DNA of 64,000 nucleotides, from NCBI GenBank assembly GCA_036768475.1, contig DAIPMW010000009.1, forward strand, positions 62,001-126,000. The letters run 5' to 3'. Positions within the stretch are counted from its first letter, which is position 1. The number at the start of each line of letters is the position of its first letter. Positions 36,889 to 46,014 of the stretch are shown piece by piece. Under the pieces are notes generated by a model that saw only the letters and a program-made list of their open reading frames with translations, was not told the DNA's origin and made no database searches. The DNA is from JAEUMD01 sp036768475. GTDB lineage: Bacteria > Pseudomonadota > Alphaproteobacteria > Rhizobiales > Hyphomicrobiaceae. The translations under genes were made by a program, and so were the position numbers.

Positions 36889-37323
36889 GTGCCCACCGCG
36901 AGAACCAATGCCGTTACAGCTGGGGCCACGCTCCTGACGAGCGTCATGGCTGCACTCGTGGCGTTGTGGGTGCTCGCGGTGTCGGTCGGCGGGCCCGATC
37001 CTCGTCTCGGGCCGAGCCCGAGCGATCCAGCAGCAATAGCGAACCTCTCCGACTCGCCGCATCGGCTGGCCAGACGCCCGGTTTCCGAGCCGGTTCTGCG
37101 GCCGGCCACGTCAAACGAGGTCGCTCAACGTTCTTCACGGCCAGCCACCAAACGCCCTTCCCTCGGCGGGGAAAGCACGCCCGTTGCACTGCTACCCGAC
37201 GTCCCTATCGGCCTGCCGCTGGCGCACCGCGCCAGTGACGTTGACAGCGCATGCAATGCCGCACCCGCCTATGGTCCGACGCGCCGCACGCATCGCCCGC
37301 GCGATCCCCCTCGGACGGCCTGA
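36889..37323 (+). CDS. Possible hypothetical protein with one membrane segment
   Basis: A 144-residue frame with GTG start. One hydrophobic segment (AVTAGATLLTSVMAALVALWVLAVSV) near residues 8-33, then a Pro/Ser/Arg-rich tail with no recognised domain. No ribosome site is convincing. The overlapping frames on the other strand are also open, a result of high GC, so this may not be a gene. Confidence 0.3.
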   Translation: MPTARTNAVTAGATLLTSVMAALVALWVLAVSVGGPDPRLGPSPSDPAAIANLSDSPHRLARRPVSEPVLRPATSNEVAQRSSRPATKRPSLGGESTPVALLPDVPIGLPLAHRASDVDSACNAAPAYGPTRRTHRPRDPPRTA

Positions 37324-37530
37324 CACGAACGCATCGCAGCCATGGCCAATCGGGTCCTGAGATCAGGACATCTTGGCCAGCAAACGCGTGCGCCCTCGTG
37401 TCGTGCGGCGCGGGCCGGAACAGCCCGCACCAATTCCGCACCAATTCTCGAACCGACCCGATGAACACTCGCAAACGCCGTTGCCGGCAGGCGCAAGTGC
37501 GCCCCGCGCGGCATGAAAGGACACCGATCC

Positions 37531-37704
37531 ATGACAAATAAACCAGCCCATTCCCAGCGCGCGCCCGAGGCTCACGATGACCACGATGACCCACTGCCGC
37601 CGCAAGCCGCGCAGCAGGCATCAACCACGATGGCCCTGCTCGTCGTAGGCGGCTTTGCCGCCCTACTTGGGATGCTGATCCTTGTGGAGGTTCTGGCACA
37701 CTGA
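37531..37704 (+). CDS. Small single-helix membrane protein
   Basis: A 57-residue protein: an acidic/His-rich N-terminal tail (PEAHDDHDDPLPPQAAQQAST) and one C-terminal membrane helix (TMALLVVGGFAALLGMLILVEVLAH). ATG 37531 has AAGGA at 37516-37520 upstream; a longer frame starts at 37513. Not recognised. Confidence 0.6.
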   Translation: MTNKPAHSQRAPEAHDDHDDPLPPQAAQQASTTMALLVVGGFAALLGMLILVEVLAH

Positions 37705-37737
37705 AAGTTAGAAGGGGCTTCAAGTTCGGTCTGAAAC

Positions 37738-37773
37738 GCCATCGGCACGCACCTTGCGGTGCGTGCCGATGGC
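37738..37773. terminator. Convergent terminator-like hairpin
   Basis: GCCATCGGCACGCACC-TTGC-GGTGCGTGCCGATGGC is a perfect 16-bp inverted repeat between the small membrane gene and convergent purA. On the minus strand it is followed by GTTTC, weakly T-rich. Confidence 0.7.
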
Positions 37774-37800
37774 AAGAAGGCTCTCCCGGACGATGGAGGA

Positions 37801-39093
37801 TCAATCCTCGAATGGATCCTTCATCAGGATCGTGTCATCACGCTCCGGGCTTGTCGACAGAAGCGTAACCGGGCAGCCGATCAACTCCTCGATGCGGCGC
37901 ACGTACTTGACCGCCTGCGCCGGCAGGTCAGCCCAGGAGCGCGCACCGCACGTCGACTGGGTCCACCCTTCGAATGTTTCCCACACAGGCTTGACGCGCT
38001 CCTGCGCATTCTGGCCGGCCGGCAGACGTTCAATGCGCTCACCGTCGAGATCGTAGCCAACGCAGACCTTCAGCTCCTTGAAGCCGTCGAGAACGTCGAG
38101 CTTTGTAAGCGCGATCCCGTCGATTCCGGCCACCTTGATGGTCTGTCGCACCAGCACCGCGTCGAACCAGCCGCAGCGGCGCGCACGTCCCGTCACGGTT
38201 CCGAACTCGTGCCCCTTTTCGCCGATCTGCTGGCCGATGTCGTCGAACAGCTCCGTTGGGAACGGGCCCGATCCCACTCGCGTCGTGTAGGCCTTGGCGA
38301 TGCCCAGAACATAGCCGACCGCACGCGGGCCGACGCCCGAGCCGGTCGCCGCCTGCGCCGCCACGGTGTTGGACGACGTGACAAAGGGATACGTGCCGTG
38401 GTCGATATCGAGAAGTGCGCCCTGCGCGCCTTCGAACAGGATTCGCTTGCCCGCCTTGCGCTCGCGGTCGAGCAGATCCCACACGACTTCGATATACGGC
38501 AGGATCTTGGGCGCAATCTCCGCCAGTTCCGCCAGGAGCGTGGCCTTCTCGACCTCGGGCTTGCCAAGTCCGCGCCGCAATGCGTTGTGATGCGTGAGAA
38601 TGCGGTCCACCTTCGGACCCAGCGTGGCAAGCGTTTTCAGGTCCTGCACGCGGATTGCGCGACGGCCAACCTTGTCCTCATAGGCCGGACCGATGCCGCG
38701 CCCGGTTGTCCCGATTTTGCCCACGCCCGCCGCTTCCTCGCGCATCTGGTCGAGCTCGCGGTGAAGCGGTAGGATCAACGTCGCGTTTTCCGCAATCCTG
38801 AGCGTGTCACGCGTTACCTCGACGCCCTGATTCTTGATCCGCTCGATCTCCGCGGTGAGCGCCCATGGGTCGATGACCACGCCATTTCCGATGACGCCCA
38901 CCTTGCCCGGTCGCACGACGCCCGAAGGGAGCAGCGAAAGCTTATAGGTCTTGCCGCCAATGACGAGGGTATGACCGGCATTATGACCGCCCTGGAAGCG
39001 CACAACGATGTCCGCACGCTCCGACAGCCAGTCAACGATCTTGCCTTTACCCTCATCGCCCCATTGGGCGCCGACCACAACGACGTTCGCCAT
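37801..39093 (-). CDS. purA: Adenylosuccinate synthetase
   Basis: A 430-residue enzyme that makes adenylosuccinate from IMP, aspartate and GTP, the first committed AMP step. The P-loop-like GAQWGDEGKGKIVDWLSERA is at residues 8-27, followed by GGHNAGHTLVI, the GRGIGPAYEDKVGRRAIRV segment, LFEGAQGALLDIDHGTYPFVTSSN, GVGPRAVGYVLGIAKAYTTRVGSGPFPTEL and the C-terminal IEELIGCPVTLLSTSPERDDTI. AGGGG upstream of ATG 39093 supports the start. Monocistronic by spacing. Confidence 0.98.
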   Translation of the reverse strand: MANVVVVGAQWGDEGKGKIVDWLSERADIVVRFQGGHNAGHTLVIGGKTYKLSLLPSGVVRPGKVGVIGNGVVIDPWALTAEIERIKNQGVEVTRDTLRIAENATLILPLHRELDQMREEAAGVGKIGTTGRGIGPAYEDKVGRRAIRVQDLKTLATLGPKVDRILTHHNALRRGLGKPEVEKATLLAELAEIAPKILPYIEVVWDLLDRERKAGKRILFEGAQGALLDIDHGTYPFVTSSNTVAAQAATGSGVGPRAVGYVLGIAKAYTTRVGSGPFPTELFDDIGQQIGEKGHEFGTVTGRARRCGWFDAVLVRQTIKVAGIDGIALTKLDVLDGFKELKVCVGYDLDGERIERLPAGQNAQERVKPVWETFEGWTQSTCGARSWADLPAQAVKYVRRIEELIGCPVTLLSTSPERDDTILMKDPFED

Positions 39094-39304
39094 CTCCGCC
39101 CCTTAACTCCGCCTTCAGGCTCCAAACAAGCGTCGGCCCCGTTCACGATTGACCGGGGCCGATCACGCATTTATCCCGAAGCCGCCCCCGGGGCAACCGC
39201 AACAGGTTCCCGAATCCGCGGCAAATTCGTATCTTTTGGGCCGTATGCAGAGGGCCTGTACCGACCATCTCGTCGCTCTGCAGGCCGTGATGCTTGATCC
39301 GGCT

Positions 39305-41002
39305 CTAGCGGCGCTGATACTCGATGGCTTTTCCCGCCGGCCAGACGACACGGTAGCCGAACTCGATCACCTTCTCCTCGTCCGCCTCGAGCCGCGCGTC
39401 CCAGCGCATCACGCCTTGTTTGTCATCGACGTTGCGCACGCTTGGCTGCGGACGCCCCAGGAGCTCGACCTTGATCTCTTCGTTCTTCGAGACCGGCACC
39501 TGGTCGAACACCGAAACGTCGATCGCCCGCTCATGCATGTTCTTGACGGAAATGCGGTAATTGCGCTCGTCCGTATTGGACGACGAGATCAGACCTGTCT
39601 CGCCGCGCTTCTCCTGCACGACGTTATGACGGACACGAATGAGGTCGTCACTGCCGAATCCCAGCTCGTGCGTCTCTCCGCCGGCAAGCAACGGCAGCCG
39701 CCCGTTGCCGACGAAGGTCCCGTCGCGGAACAGAGCGACCGAGCCGGGCAGCATCGGCGAGCCGCGCGGCACCTCGATCTTGGCATAGAGGTAAGCTTTG
39801 GCATCGCGCTTGGGCACGGCGCGCGCGACCAGCGCAGGCTGGAAACTATCACTGATCAGATCAAGGCTCTTAGCCTCACCGGTGTTGGCGACGCTGGCCC
39901 GGCCGGACACGGCATACGTCGCCTGGAAAGCGGCAACCTCGACGCTGGTTTTCGACCTTGAGGCCGCGCGCTCCTCGGCCATTGGAGGCGGCGCTGCCGC
40001 CGCCGGTGCGTCCATCGCCTCGGGCATCGCGCCATCCTTGGCGTAGCCGAGGCGCTGTTTGAGCGCCGGCCGGGCCGCCACAGGCTGCGGCGCGGGCGGA
40101 TAATCGACGGCCATGGTGCCGAGTTCTGGCGCAGCCGTGCCCGCCGTAGGCCTAGTCGTCGACAGCTGAATTGCTACGTTGTTCCAGCTCTCGCCGGTTC
40201 GCTGCGTGATCGTCGCGCGTCGCATCACCCTCAGGTTTGGCTGCGCCGTCTTCGAGCCCGTCTGCAGGCGTGCATCATAGCTCGGCGACCATGATGCGTT
40301 GGCAACCTGATAACGGACCGTGAGGTCAGCCTCGAGCGCCTGCTCGGCCTTCACCGCCACCGTCACCTCCGTACGTTCCTCTGGTGCCGGCGCCAGCGCC
40401 GCAAGCTTGCCTCGCAGATCCTCGATACGACGGTCCAGCTCGCGCACGGCGCCCTCCGCCTCCAGCCTGTTGCGCGCGATATCGGTGAGACTCGTGTTGA
40501 TGAGGGCGATGATATCCGACCAGCTCTCGCTCGGCGATGTGACGCCCGCGGCCGGCGGCGGCCGGTTGGGGAGGTTCGTCAAGTTGCCGATCAACGTGCG
40601 CTGCGTGTCCGCGGCGGACACCTTGGCCTCAGCCAGCGTCCGTTGATCCTGGAGCGCCTCGATCTCCTTTTCCAATCGCTTGCGTTCGTTCTCCACTTCG
40701 CTGGCCGAATGCTGCGGTATGAACAGACGTCGCGCATCGACTGCGCCGATCTCGAGTTTCCCAGCCGATTTGCCATCGACGCGGATCGATCCGGGGATCG
40801 CCTCTGCCGGCAGGTCCGAAAACACCACCGCCTGCGTATCCGTCGCAATTCGAACGTGAGCCGTCCGCACCACCTCGGCTCCTGACGGAAACACCGTCAC
40901 GGCCTCGACGCGCGAGGGAACCGCAACCGGCTCGGCCGCCAGTGGGGACACGACGCCCACCGCAAGCGCGATACCAATGCCCGCCACAGTACGACAGATC
41001 AT
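39305..41002 (-). CDS. DUF4139 / mucoidy inhibitor MuiA family protein
   Basis: A 565-residue exported protein of the MuiA family. A signal peptide (MICRTVAGIGIALAVGVVSPLAAEP) is followed by the DUF4140 N-terminal part (VPSRVEAVTVFPSGAEVVRTAHV), a coiled-coil stretch (ASEVENERKRLEKEIEALQDQRTLAEAKV) and DUF4139 (VRYQVANASWSPSYDARLQTGSKTAQPNLRVMRRATITQRTGESWNNVAIQLSTTRP). The C-terminus (DEEKVIEFGYRVVWPAGKAIEY) is typical. Role in the envelope is unknown. ATG 41002 has TTGAGG upstream; the frame is open to 41056. Confidence 0.9.
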   Translation of the reverse strand: MICRTVAGIGIALAVGVVSPLAAEPVAVPSRVEAVTVFPSGAEVVRTAHVRIATDTQAVVFSDLPAEAIPGSIRVDGKSAGKLEIGAVDARRLFIPQHSASEVENERKRLEKEIEALQDQRTLAEAKVSAADTQRTLIGNLTNLPNRPPPAAGVTSPSESWSDIIALINTSLTDIARNRLEAEGAVRELDRRIEDLRGKLAALAPAPEERTEVTVAVKAEQALEADLTVRYQVANASWSPSYDARLQTGSKTAQPNLRVMRRATITQRTGESWNNVAIQLSTTRPTAGTAAPELGTMAVDYPPAPQPVAARPALKQRLGYAKDGAMPEAMDAPAAAAPPPMAEERAASRSKTSVEVAAFQATYAVSGRASVANTGEAKSLDLISDSFQPALVARAVPKRDAKAYLYAKIEVPRGSPMLPGSVALFRDGTFVGNGRLPLLAGGETHELGFGSDDLIRVRHNVVQEKRGETGLISSSNTDERNYRISVKNMHERAIDVSVFDQVPVSKNEEIKVELLGRPQPSVRNVDDKQGVMRWDARLEADEEKVIEFGYRVVWPAGKAIEYQRR

Positions 41003-41152
41003 GATTGAAACCTCAAGATACACGAATTCATGCCACCATGGCCCCGTCCTCAACATGGCGCACTAAAGCGGCCCGGAATATGACCATAGTACGGTTGAGG
41101 AGCAACGTCCGCAGGACCATGCCCCACCCTTGCCTCGTCCTGATCCACGAGT

Positions 41153-42742
41153 TCAAAAAAACAGCCGGCGGACGCGCACCACCTGCGGCAACGCGCTGAC
41201 TTTGGCCAGCACAGTATCGCTGACACGCTCATCGACTGCGACGACTGCAATGGCATCGCCGCCCGGCTTCTCGCGCCCGAGGTTGAACGTGGCGATGTTG
41301 ACACCCGCCTCGCCCATGATCGAGCCGAACTGACCGATGAACCCCGGGCGATCCTGGTTGCGAACGAACAGCATGTTCGGTGTCACCTCGAAATCCATGT
41401 CGATGTCGCGAACCTGGATGATGCGCGGCTTGCCATTGGAGAAAACCGTACCTGCAACAGACCTGTGATAGGCCTCCGTCTTCACCGTCAACTTGATGTA
41501 GCTTTCGTAGACGCCGTGCGCCGAGCACAATGCTTCCTCGATCGCAATGCCCCGCTCGCGCGCGTTCGTCGCCGCCGAAACCATGTTGACGTCCGTCAGC
41601 GACGGACGCAGCACGCCTGCCAGTGCAGCAGCGGTCATCGGCTTCACGTTGAGTTCGGCCACGTCGCCGCAATACTCGATCCGGATGCCCTTTATCGCCA
41701 CCTCGGTGAGTTGCCCCGCGAACGAACCCAGTTGCTCGGCAAGCTTGATGAACGGCGTCAGGCGCGGGGCTTCCTCCGCCGTGATCGAGGGGAAGTTCAC
41801 CGCATTGGTGATGGCGCCCTTGATCAGGTAGTCGCTCATCTGCTCCGCCACCTGCAGAGCAACGTTTTCCTGCGCTTCGGTCGTCGCCGCGCCCAGGTGC
41901 GGTGTGCAGATGACATTGTCGAGCGTGAACAGCTCGTTCTCCTTGGCCGGTTCCACTTCGAAAACGTCGAGCGCGGCGCCTGCCACATGCCCCGATCGGA
42001 TCGCTGCGGCCAACGCCGCCTCGTCGACGAGGCCGCCGCGTGCGCAATTGATGATGCGCACGCCGCGCTTGCAGGAAGCCAGCGCATCTGCCGAAACGAT
42101 ATTGCGTGTCCGGTCGGTCAGCGGCGTGTGCAGCGTGATGAAATCGGACCGCTTCAGAAGGTCTCCGAGCTCCACCTTCTCCACACCGATTTCCATCGCC
42201 CGTTCCGGTGACAGGAAGGGATCGAACGAGATCACCTTCATTTTGAGGCCCAGCGCCCTGTCGGCGACAATCCCGCCGATATTGCCGCAGCCGATCACGC
42301 CGAGCGTTTTGCCGTAAAGCTCCACGCCGAGAAAGCGGTTCTTCTCCCACTTGCCCGCCTTCGTCGAGACATTCGCCTCCGGGATCTGGCGCGCCAGAGA
42401 CATCATCATCGTGATCGCATGCTCGGCCGTCGTGATCGAATTGCCGAACGGCGTGTTCATAACGATGACGCCTTGCGCCGTCGCGGCCTTCGTGTCGACA
42501 TTGTCGACACCGATGCCGGCGCGTCCGATGACCTTGAGCTTGCCGGCAGCCTTGAGAACCCTTTCGGTCACCTTGGTCGCCGAGCGTATCGCCAGCCCTT
42601 CGTAGTCGCCGATGATTGCGGCCAGTCGTTCCTTGTCTTTGCCGAGTTCAGGTTCGAACGTCACGTCGAGGCCGCGATCCCTGAAGATGGCGACGGCGGT
42701 TTCCGACAGGGCATCGGAGATCAGCACGCGCGGTGCGGACAT
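41153..42742 (-). CDS. serA: D-3-phosphoglycerate dehydrogenase
   Basis: A 529-residue long-form SerA that oxidises 3-phosphoglycerate, the first serine step. The substrate domain (PRVLISDALSETAVAIFRDRGLDV), the NAD fold (LYGKTLGVIGCGNIGGIVADRALGLKMKVISFDPF), the catalytic region (TLHTPLTDRTRNIVSADAL, CARGGLVDEAALAAAIRSGHVAGAALDVFEVEP, CTPHLGAATTEAQENVALQVAEQM), an intervening domain and a C-terminal ACT domain (NMLFVRNQDRPGFIGQFGSIMGEAGVNIATFNLGRE) are in order. Start 42742 has AAGGA upstream; serC lies 230 bp upstream on the same strand. Confidence 0.97.
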   Translation of the reverse strand: MSAPRVLISDALSETAVAIFRDRGLDVTFEPELGKDKERLAAIIGDYEGLAIRSATKVTERVLKAAGKLKVIGRAGIGVDNVDTKAATAQGVIVMNTPFGNSITTAEHAITMMMSLARQIPEANVSTKAGKWEKNRFLGVELYGKTLGVIGCGNIGGIVADRALGLKMKVISFDPFLSPERAMEIGVEKVELGDLLKRSDFITLHTPLTDRTRNIVSADALASCKRGVRIINCARGGLVDEAALAAAIRSGHVAGAALDVFEVEPAKENELFTLDNVICTPHLGAATTEAQENVALQVAEQMSDYLIKGAITNAVNFPSITAEEAPRLTPFIKLAEQLGSFAGQLTEVAIKGIRIEYCGDVAELNVKPMTAAALAGVLRPSLTDVNMVSAATNARERGIAIEEALCSAHGVYESYIKLTVKTEAYHRSVAGTVFSNGKPRIIQVRDIDMDFEVTPNMLFVRNQDRPGFIGQFGSIMGEAGVNIATFNLGREKPGGDAIAVVAVDERVSDTVLAKVSALPQVVRVRRLFF

Positions 42743-42972
42743 GGGGGTCATCCTTCGCAAAGCCCGAGAGCGTCGCCCGCATGCATCCACTTGACGTCTT
42801 TTGCGAAAGCGATTGCCGCGCTCACTCTCCGGCGAGGAGTTAAAACTGATGGGTTTGTGTAGGCACAATCGGCAGTTCCGCCGGTATCCAAGTGGCAAAT
42901 GAAGCAGCACCCAGGGGTGGCGCTGCGGCGGCCGAGGCAAAAATCAAAACCACGACCGCCGCGAAGAAATCC
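42743..42972 (-). promoter_or_regulatory. serC-serA intergenic leader with long-range stem
   Basis: The gap contains a 10-codon frame directly overlapping the serC stop (ATGAGG at 42970, ending TGA: MRISSRRSWF), and an inverted repeat TTCGCAAAAG / CTTTGCGAA (42798-42807 with 42754-42762 on the plus strand) whose right arm adjoins the serA ribosome site AAGGA. Control by folding is possible; no attenuator terminator is visible. Confidence 0.35.
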
Positions 42973-44148
42973 TCATGCCTCTTGCAGAATGCCAGCCTTG
43001 ACTTCGCCGAATGCCCAGTCGAGCCAAGGCAGCAGCGCTTCGACGTCGCTCGTCTCGACCGTCGAACCGCACCAGATCCTGAGGCCTGCAGGCGCATCGC
43101 GATAGGCGCCAAAGTCGTAGCCAACGCCCTCGCGCTCCAGCCGGCTGACGATATCCTTGGCAATCTTGGCCTGCAGGTCATCGGACAGCGCCGTCACATC
43201 AGGATCGACGATTTTCATGCACACAGAAGTGTTCGACCACGTTGTGCGGTCCTGTGCGAGGTTAGCGACCCACGGCGTGCGATCGATCCAATCCCAGACA
43301 GCCTTTGCATTGGCATCCGCACGGCGCATCAACTCCGCCACACCGCCAATCCGTTCTGCCCACGCGAGCGCATCGAGATAGTCCTCCACCGCCATCATCG
43401 ATGGCGTATTGATCGTCTCGCCCTCGAAAATCGCAGCGTTGAGTTTCCCGCCCTTGGTGAGCTGGAAGAGCTTCGGCAGCGGACGCGGCGGCGTATAACT
43501 CTCGAGCCGGGCAATGGCACGTGGCGACAGAATCAGCATTCCATGCGCGGCCTCGCCGCCCATCACCTTCTGCCAGGAGAAGGTCAGCGCATCGACCTTG
43601 CTCCATTCGATGTCCTGCGCGAACGCCGCCGACGTTGCATCGACCAACACCAATCCCTCGCGATCGGCGGGAATGAAATCGTAGTTGGGCAACCGCACGC
43701 CGGCTGTCGTGCCATTCGCCGTCAGCACCAGATCGCGCCGGAAATCGATCTTAGACAGATCCGGAAGTACGCCGAACCGCGCCTCGTCGACACGCAGATC
43801 CGCGAGCTTGAGCTGCTTGACCGCATCCTTGACCCAGACCGCCCCGAAGCTCTCCCATGCCAGGACATCAACGCCGCGCTCGCCCAGCAGCGACCACATT
43901 GCAGCTTCGAACGCACCAGTGTCCGATCCCGGCATGATCGCGCAAACAAATCCGTCAGGCACCCCGAGAATGGCTTTTGTCTTGTCGATGGCAAGCTTCA
44001 GCCGGGCTTTGCCTTCCTTGGAACGGTGGGAGCGGCCGAGCAAAGCCCCTTCCAGCGCCTTCGCAGACCAGCCAGGACGTTTCGTGCACGGACCTGAAGA
44101 AAAATTGGGATTGGCCGGCCTTTTCGCCGGCTTTGTAGCTGTGGTCAT
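42973..44148 (-). CDS. serC: Phosphoserine aminotransferase
   Basis: A 391-residue PLP enzyme turning 3-phosphohydroxypyruvate into phosphoserine, second step of serine synthesis. It matches the alphaproteobacterial SerC form: N-terminal NPNFSSGPCTKRPGWSAKALEGALLGRSHRS, VPDGFVCAIMPGSDTGAFEAAMWSLLGERGVDVLAWESFGAVW, LVLVDATSAAFAQDIEWSKVDALTFSWQKVMGGEAAHGMLILSP (PLP lysine in SWQKV) and a GLRIWCGSTVETSDV end. ATG 44148 is the conserved start; the frame is open to 44343 over leader sequence. Confidence 0.95.
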   Translation of the reverse strand: MTTATKPAKRPANPNFSSGPCTKRPGWSAKALEGALLGRSHRSKEGKARLKLAIDKTKAILGVPDGFVCAIMPGSDTGAFEAAMWSLLGERGVDVLAWESFGAVWVKDAVKQLKLADLRVDEARFGVLPDLSKIDFRRDLVLTANGTTAGVRLPNYDFIPADREGLVLVDATSAAFAQDIEWSKVDALTFSWQKVMGGEAAHGMLILSPRAIARLESYTPPRPLPKLFQLTKGGKLNAAIFEGETINTPSMMAVEDYLDALAWAERIGGVAELMRRADANAKAVWDWIDRTPWVANLAQDRTTWSNTSVCMKIVDPDVTALSDDLQAKIAKDIVSRLEREGVGYDFGAYRDAPAGLRIWCGSTVETSDVEALLPWLDWAFGEVKAGILQEA

Positions 44149-44230
44149 ATCTCTCTCTACCCTTCCAGATAGTTGCCCCTCGGTGGGGAGGGGTGGCCCA
44201 CCGATCGATCTAAGGGTTTGCGTTCTCGCC
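44149..44230 (-). promoter_or_regulatory. Leader region of serC
   Basis: GGTGGGCCACCCC and CCCCTCCCCACCGAGGGG give overlapping hairpins about 30-60 nt before the serC start on the minus strand. A conserved RNA motif named serC is known upstream of alphaproteobacterial serC genes; I cannot confirm a match from the sequence alone. Confidence 0.3.
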
Positions 44231-44341
44231 GTCAATGCGGCCATATATTTGGCAAGCTGCAACACATCGATATAGACACCGCAACGAGCGGTCGCAACGA
44301 GCGCGCTGCAGGCCGGACCACGCAAATAGGCCCGACCACGC

Positions 44342-44368
44342 AAAAAGGGCGGCCATCGTTGGCCGCCC
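44342..44368 (-). terminator. Terminator of outer-membrane protein gene
   Basis: On the minus strand GGGCGGCCA-ACGA-TGGCCGCCC followed by TTTTTG: 9-bp stem with U-tract, between the barrel gene and serC. On the plus strand the hairpin is also followed by a T-run, so it may work both ways. Confidence 0.88.
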
Positions 44369-44416
44369 TGCTTTTTGGGATTTGCCGGGCCGCTACGCCA
44401 CGGCGTTCGAGGCGCG

Positions 44417-44463
44417 CAGGCTTTTCACACTGAGCCGCGGCACACTTCGGCCAAGCACGCTTT
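44417..44463 (-). repeat. Degenerate half copy of type-A repeat
   Basis: CTTTTCACACTGAGCCGCGG then CACACTTCGGCCAAGCACGCTTTA resembles hairpin 1 of type A in reverse (TTTTTCACGCTGAACCGCTG, CACACTTCAGCT...). Differences are spread over both arms. Its end overlaps the stop of the barrel gene. Confidence 0.6.
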
Positions 44464-45307
44464 ATTCGATATTGAAGCGCAGGCCGGCGCGAATTTGATG
44501 CTCGTTTTGCGCATCGAACGACACCGTGCTGCGGCCGTCCGCGATATTCACGGCGATGTCCGAACCGCCGACATGCAGGTAGCGATAGTTGATGTCGAGG
44601 AGCGTCGAACGGCCGAGGTCATACGTGAAGCCGGCCATCGCGGCGGCCGCGAAAGTGACCGTGGTCGATTTGTTCGACGCCTCGTACTCCGTCAACGTGC
44701 CGAGTGTATCTGTCGAGACCTGCGACGTGCGGTCGAGCATGTTCACGCCGAAGCCGATGCCGGCGCCGATGTAGGGCGTGAAGCGCCGATGCTGGCCATC
44801 ACCGAAATCATAATAGGCGTTGAGCAGGAAGACGGCCGCCTCCTTGGTCGTTTTGTCACTCATCGAAGCTGTGACATCATCACCGCCGAAATTGGTATAC
44901 GTCATGGAGCCGCTGATGACGGCGTTCTGCTGGCGAACCCAGTCGAGCGTCACATCGGTGCGGAAGTGATCGGACCAGTAGCGCCCGACGCCGATGCCGA
45001 ACGTCATTGGCCAGTTGGCATCTTCTTGTGCCCAGGAGCCCGGCACTGTGACGTCGTTGCCCAACGTGTCCTGTCCATAGATGAGGCCCTCCTCACTGAC
45101 GCCCATATGGTCCGACAGCCCGAAGCCGAAGTCGCCGCGGATGTAGTAATCGGCCTTGTAGACAGGAATGGGCACCGGCGCAGGCACCGGAACGCCTGCG
45201 CGCCCGCCCATATCCTTGATGCTGCCGCCGTAGCCCTGCGCAACAGCAGGTGCCGCTGTGGTCACGAGCGCCAAGCCGGTCAGTACGATTGCCATCCTGA
45301 AATTCAT
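44462..45307 (-). CDS. Outer-membrane beta-barrel protein
   Basis: A 281-residue porin-like/OmpA-like barrel. Signal peptide MNFRMAIVLTGLALVTTAAPAVAQ is followed by a Gly/Pro-rich stretch and alternating amphipathic beta strands (ADYYIRGDFGFGLSDH, WPMTFGIGVGRYWSDHFRTDVTLDWVRQQNA, AAVFLLNAYYDFGDG, RFTPYIGAGIGFGVNMLD, VTFAAAAMAGFTYDLGRSTLLDINYRYLHVGGSDI, HQIRAGLRFNIE). It fits the PF13505-like outer-membrane family common in Hyphomicrobiales. A terminator lies downstream; serC follows separately. Confidence 0.88.
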   Translation of the reverse strand: MNFRMAIVLTGLALVTTAAPAVAQGYGGSIKDMGGRAGVPVPAPVPIPVYKADYYIRGDFGFGLSDHMGVSEEGLIYGQDTLGNDVTVPGSWAQEDANWPMTFGIGVGRYWSDHFRTDVTLDWVRQQNAVISGSMTYTNFGGDDVTASMSDKTTKEAAVFLLNAYYDFGDGQHRRFTPYIGAGIGFGVNMLDRTSQVSTDTLGTLTEYEASNKSTTVTFAAAAMAGFTYDLGRSTLLDINYRYLHVGGSDIAVNIADGRSTVSFDAQNEHQIRAGLRFNIE

Positions 45308-45913
45308 AACCTCGATCCCTCGTTACAGCGGCAGGTTGGAAACCCTTGCCTTGACCATCTCGAATATGCGGACGTGACCCGAAGTCCAACGCTGCGAATG
45401 TGCGTCGAACGTAGGGCGTGTCGGGACCTTTGGCGCGGCTGACGCCGGCATACGCGAGACGGCAACCAAAAGGACCGTCAGGTCGCCCGACACACGAGCC
45501 TGGGCGACCCTGTGCCGGGAGGCACCGGGCCGAATTGACGACTGGCCCGGCGGATACAGCGAAACTCACGGGGGTCGCAGCCGAAGCTTCGCCCCCTTTT
45601 GACCTGCGCCAATTCAGATTATTACGCAGGCCGAAATGAAACCCGTGGGCATGGATGTTCTCGATCGCCGCCGAAATCGCCAGTGACCGGACCGGTCGTC
45701 GTATCGCCGAACCAGACAAAGCGACAGCCGACGTTTCAGGCCACACCCTTCCGCCCTACTTGGGCAAGTTGGCAGATATTCTTTAAGGAGCGATTAATCT
45801 AAGTCTCGGAACGGTGCACCGGACCGCGCCGCACCACCGCGCTGGCGAAACTGCAACCTCCCGCACATCGAATCACGGTGAGTTGAACGCTATGGCGTGC
45901 GTGAAAACGTTAC
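45308..45913. other. Gap with no gene recognised
   Basis: Upstream of the barrel gene and downstream of glmM. Several short frames but no ribosome site or protein-like composition. It should carry the barrel promoter. Confidence 0.5.
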
Positions 45914-46014
45914 AGCAGGTTTAGCTGAAGCGTGCAGCGGTTCAGCGTGAAAAACATGCTCAAAACGAGGTGCCGTATTGCGTTCATGTTTCCGTCAAAC
46001 ATGAACGTGATTTA
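45914..46014 (+). repeat. Two-hairpin repeat, type A
   Basis: CAGGTTTAGCTGAAGCGTGCAG to AAAAACATGC, linker TCAAAACGAGGTGCCGTAT, hairpin 2 TGCGTTCATG-TTTCCGTCAAA-CATGAACGTGA, end TTTAA. Its final TTA is the minus-strand stop codon of glmM. Confidence 0.9.
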
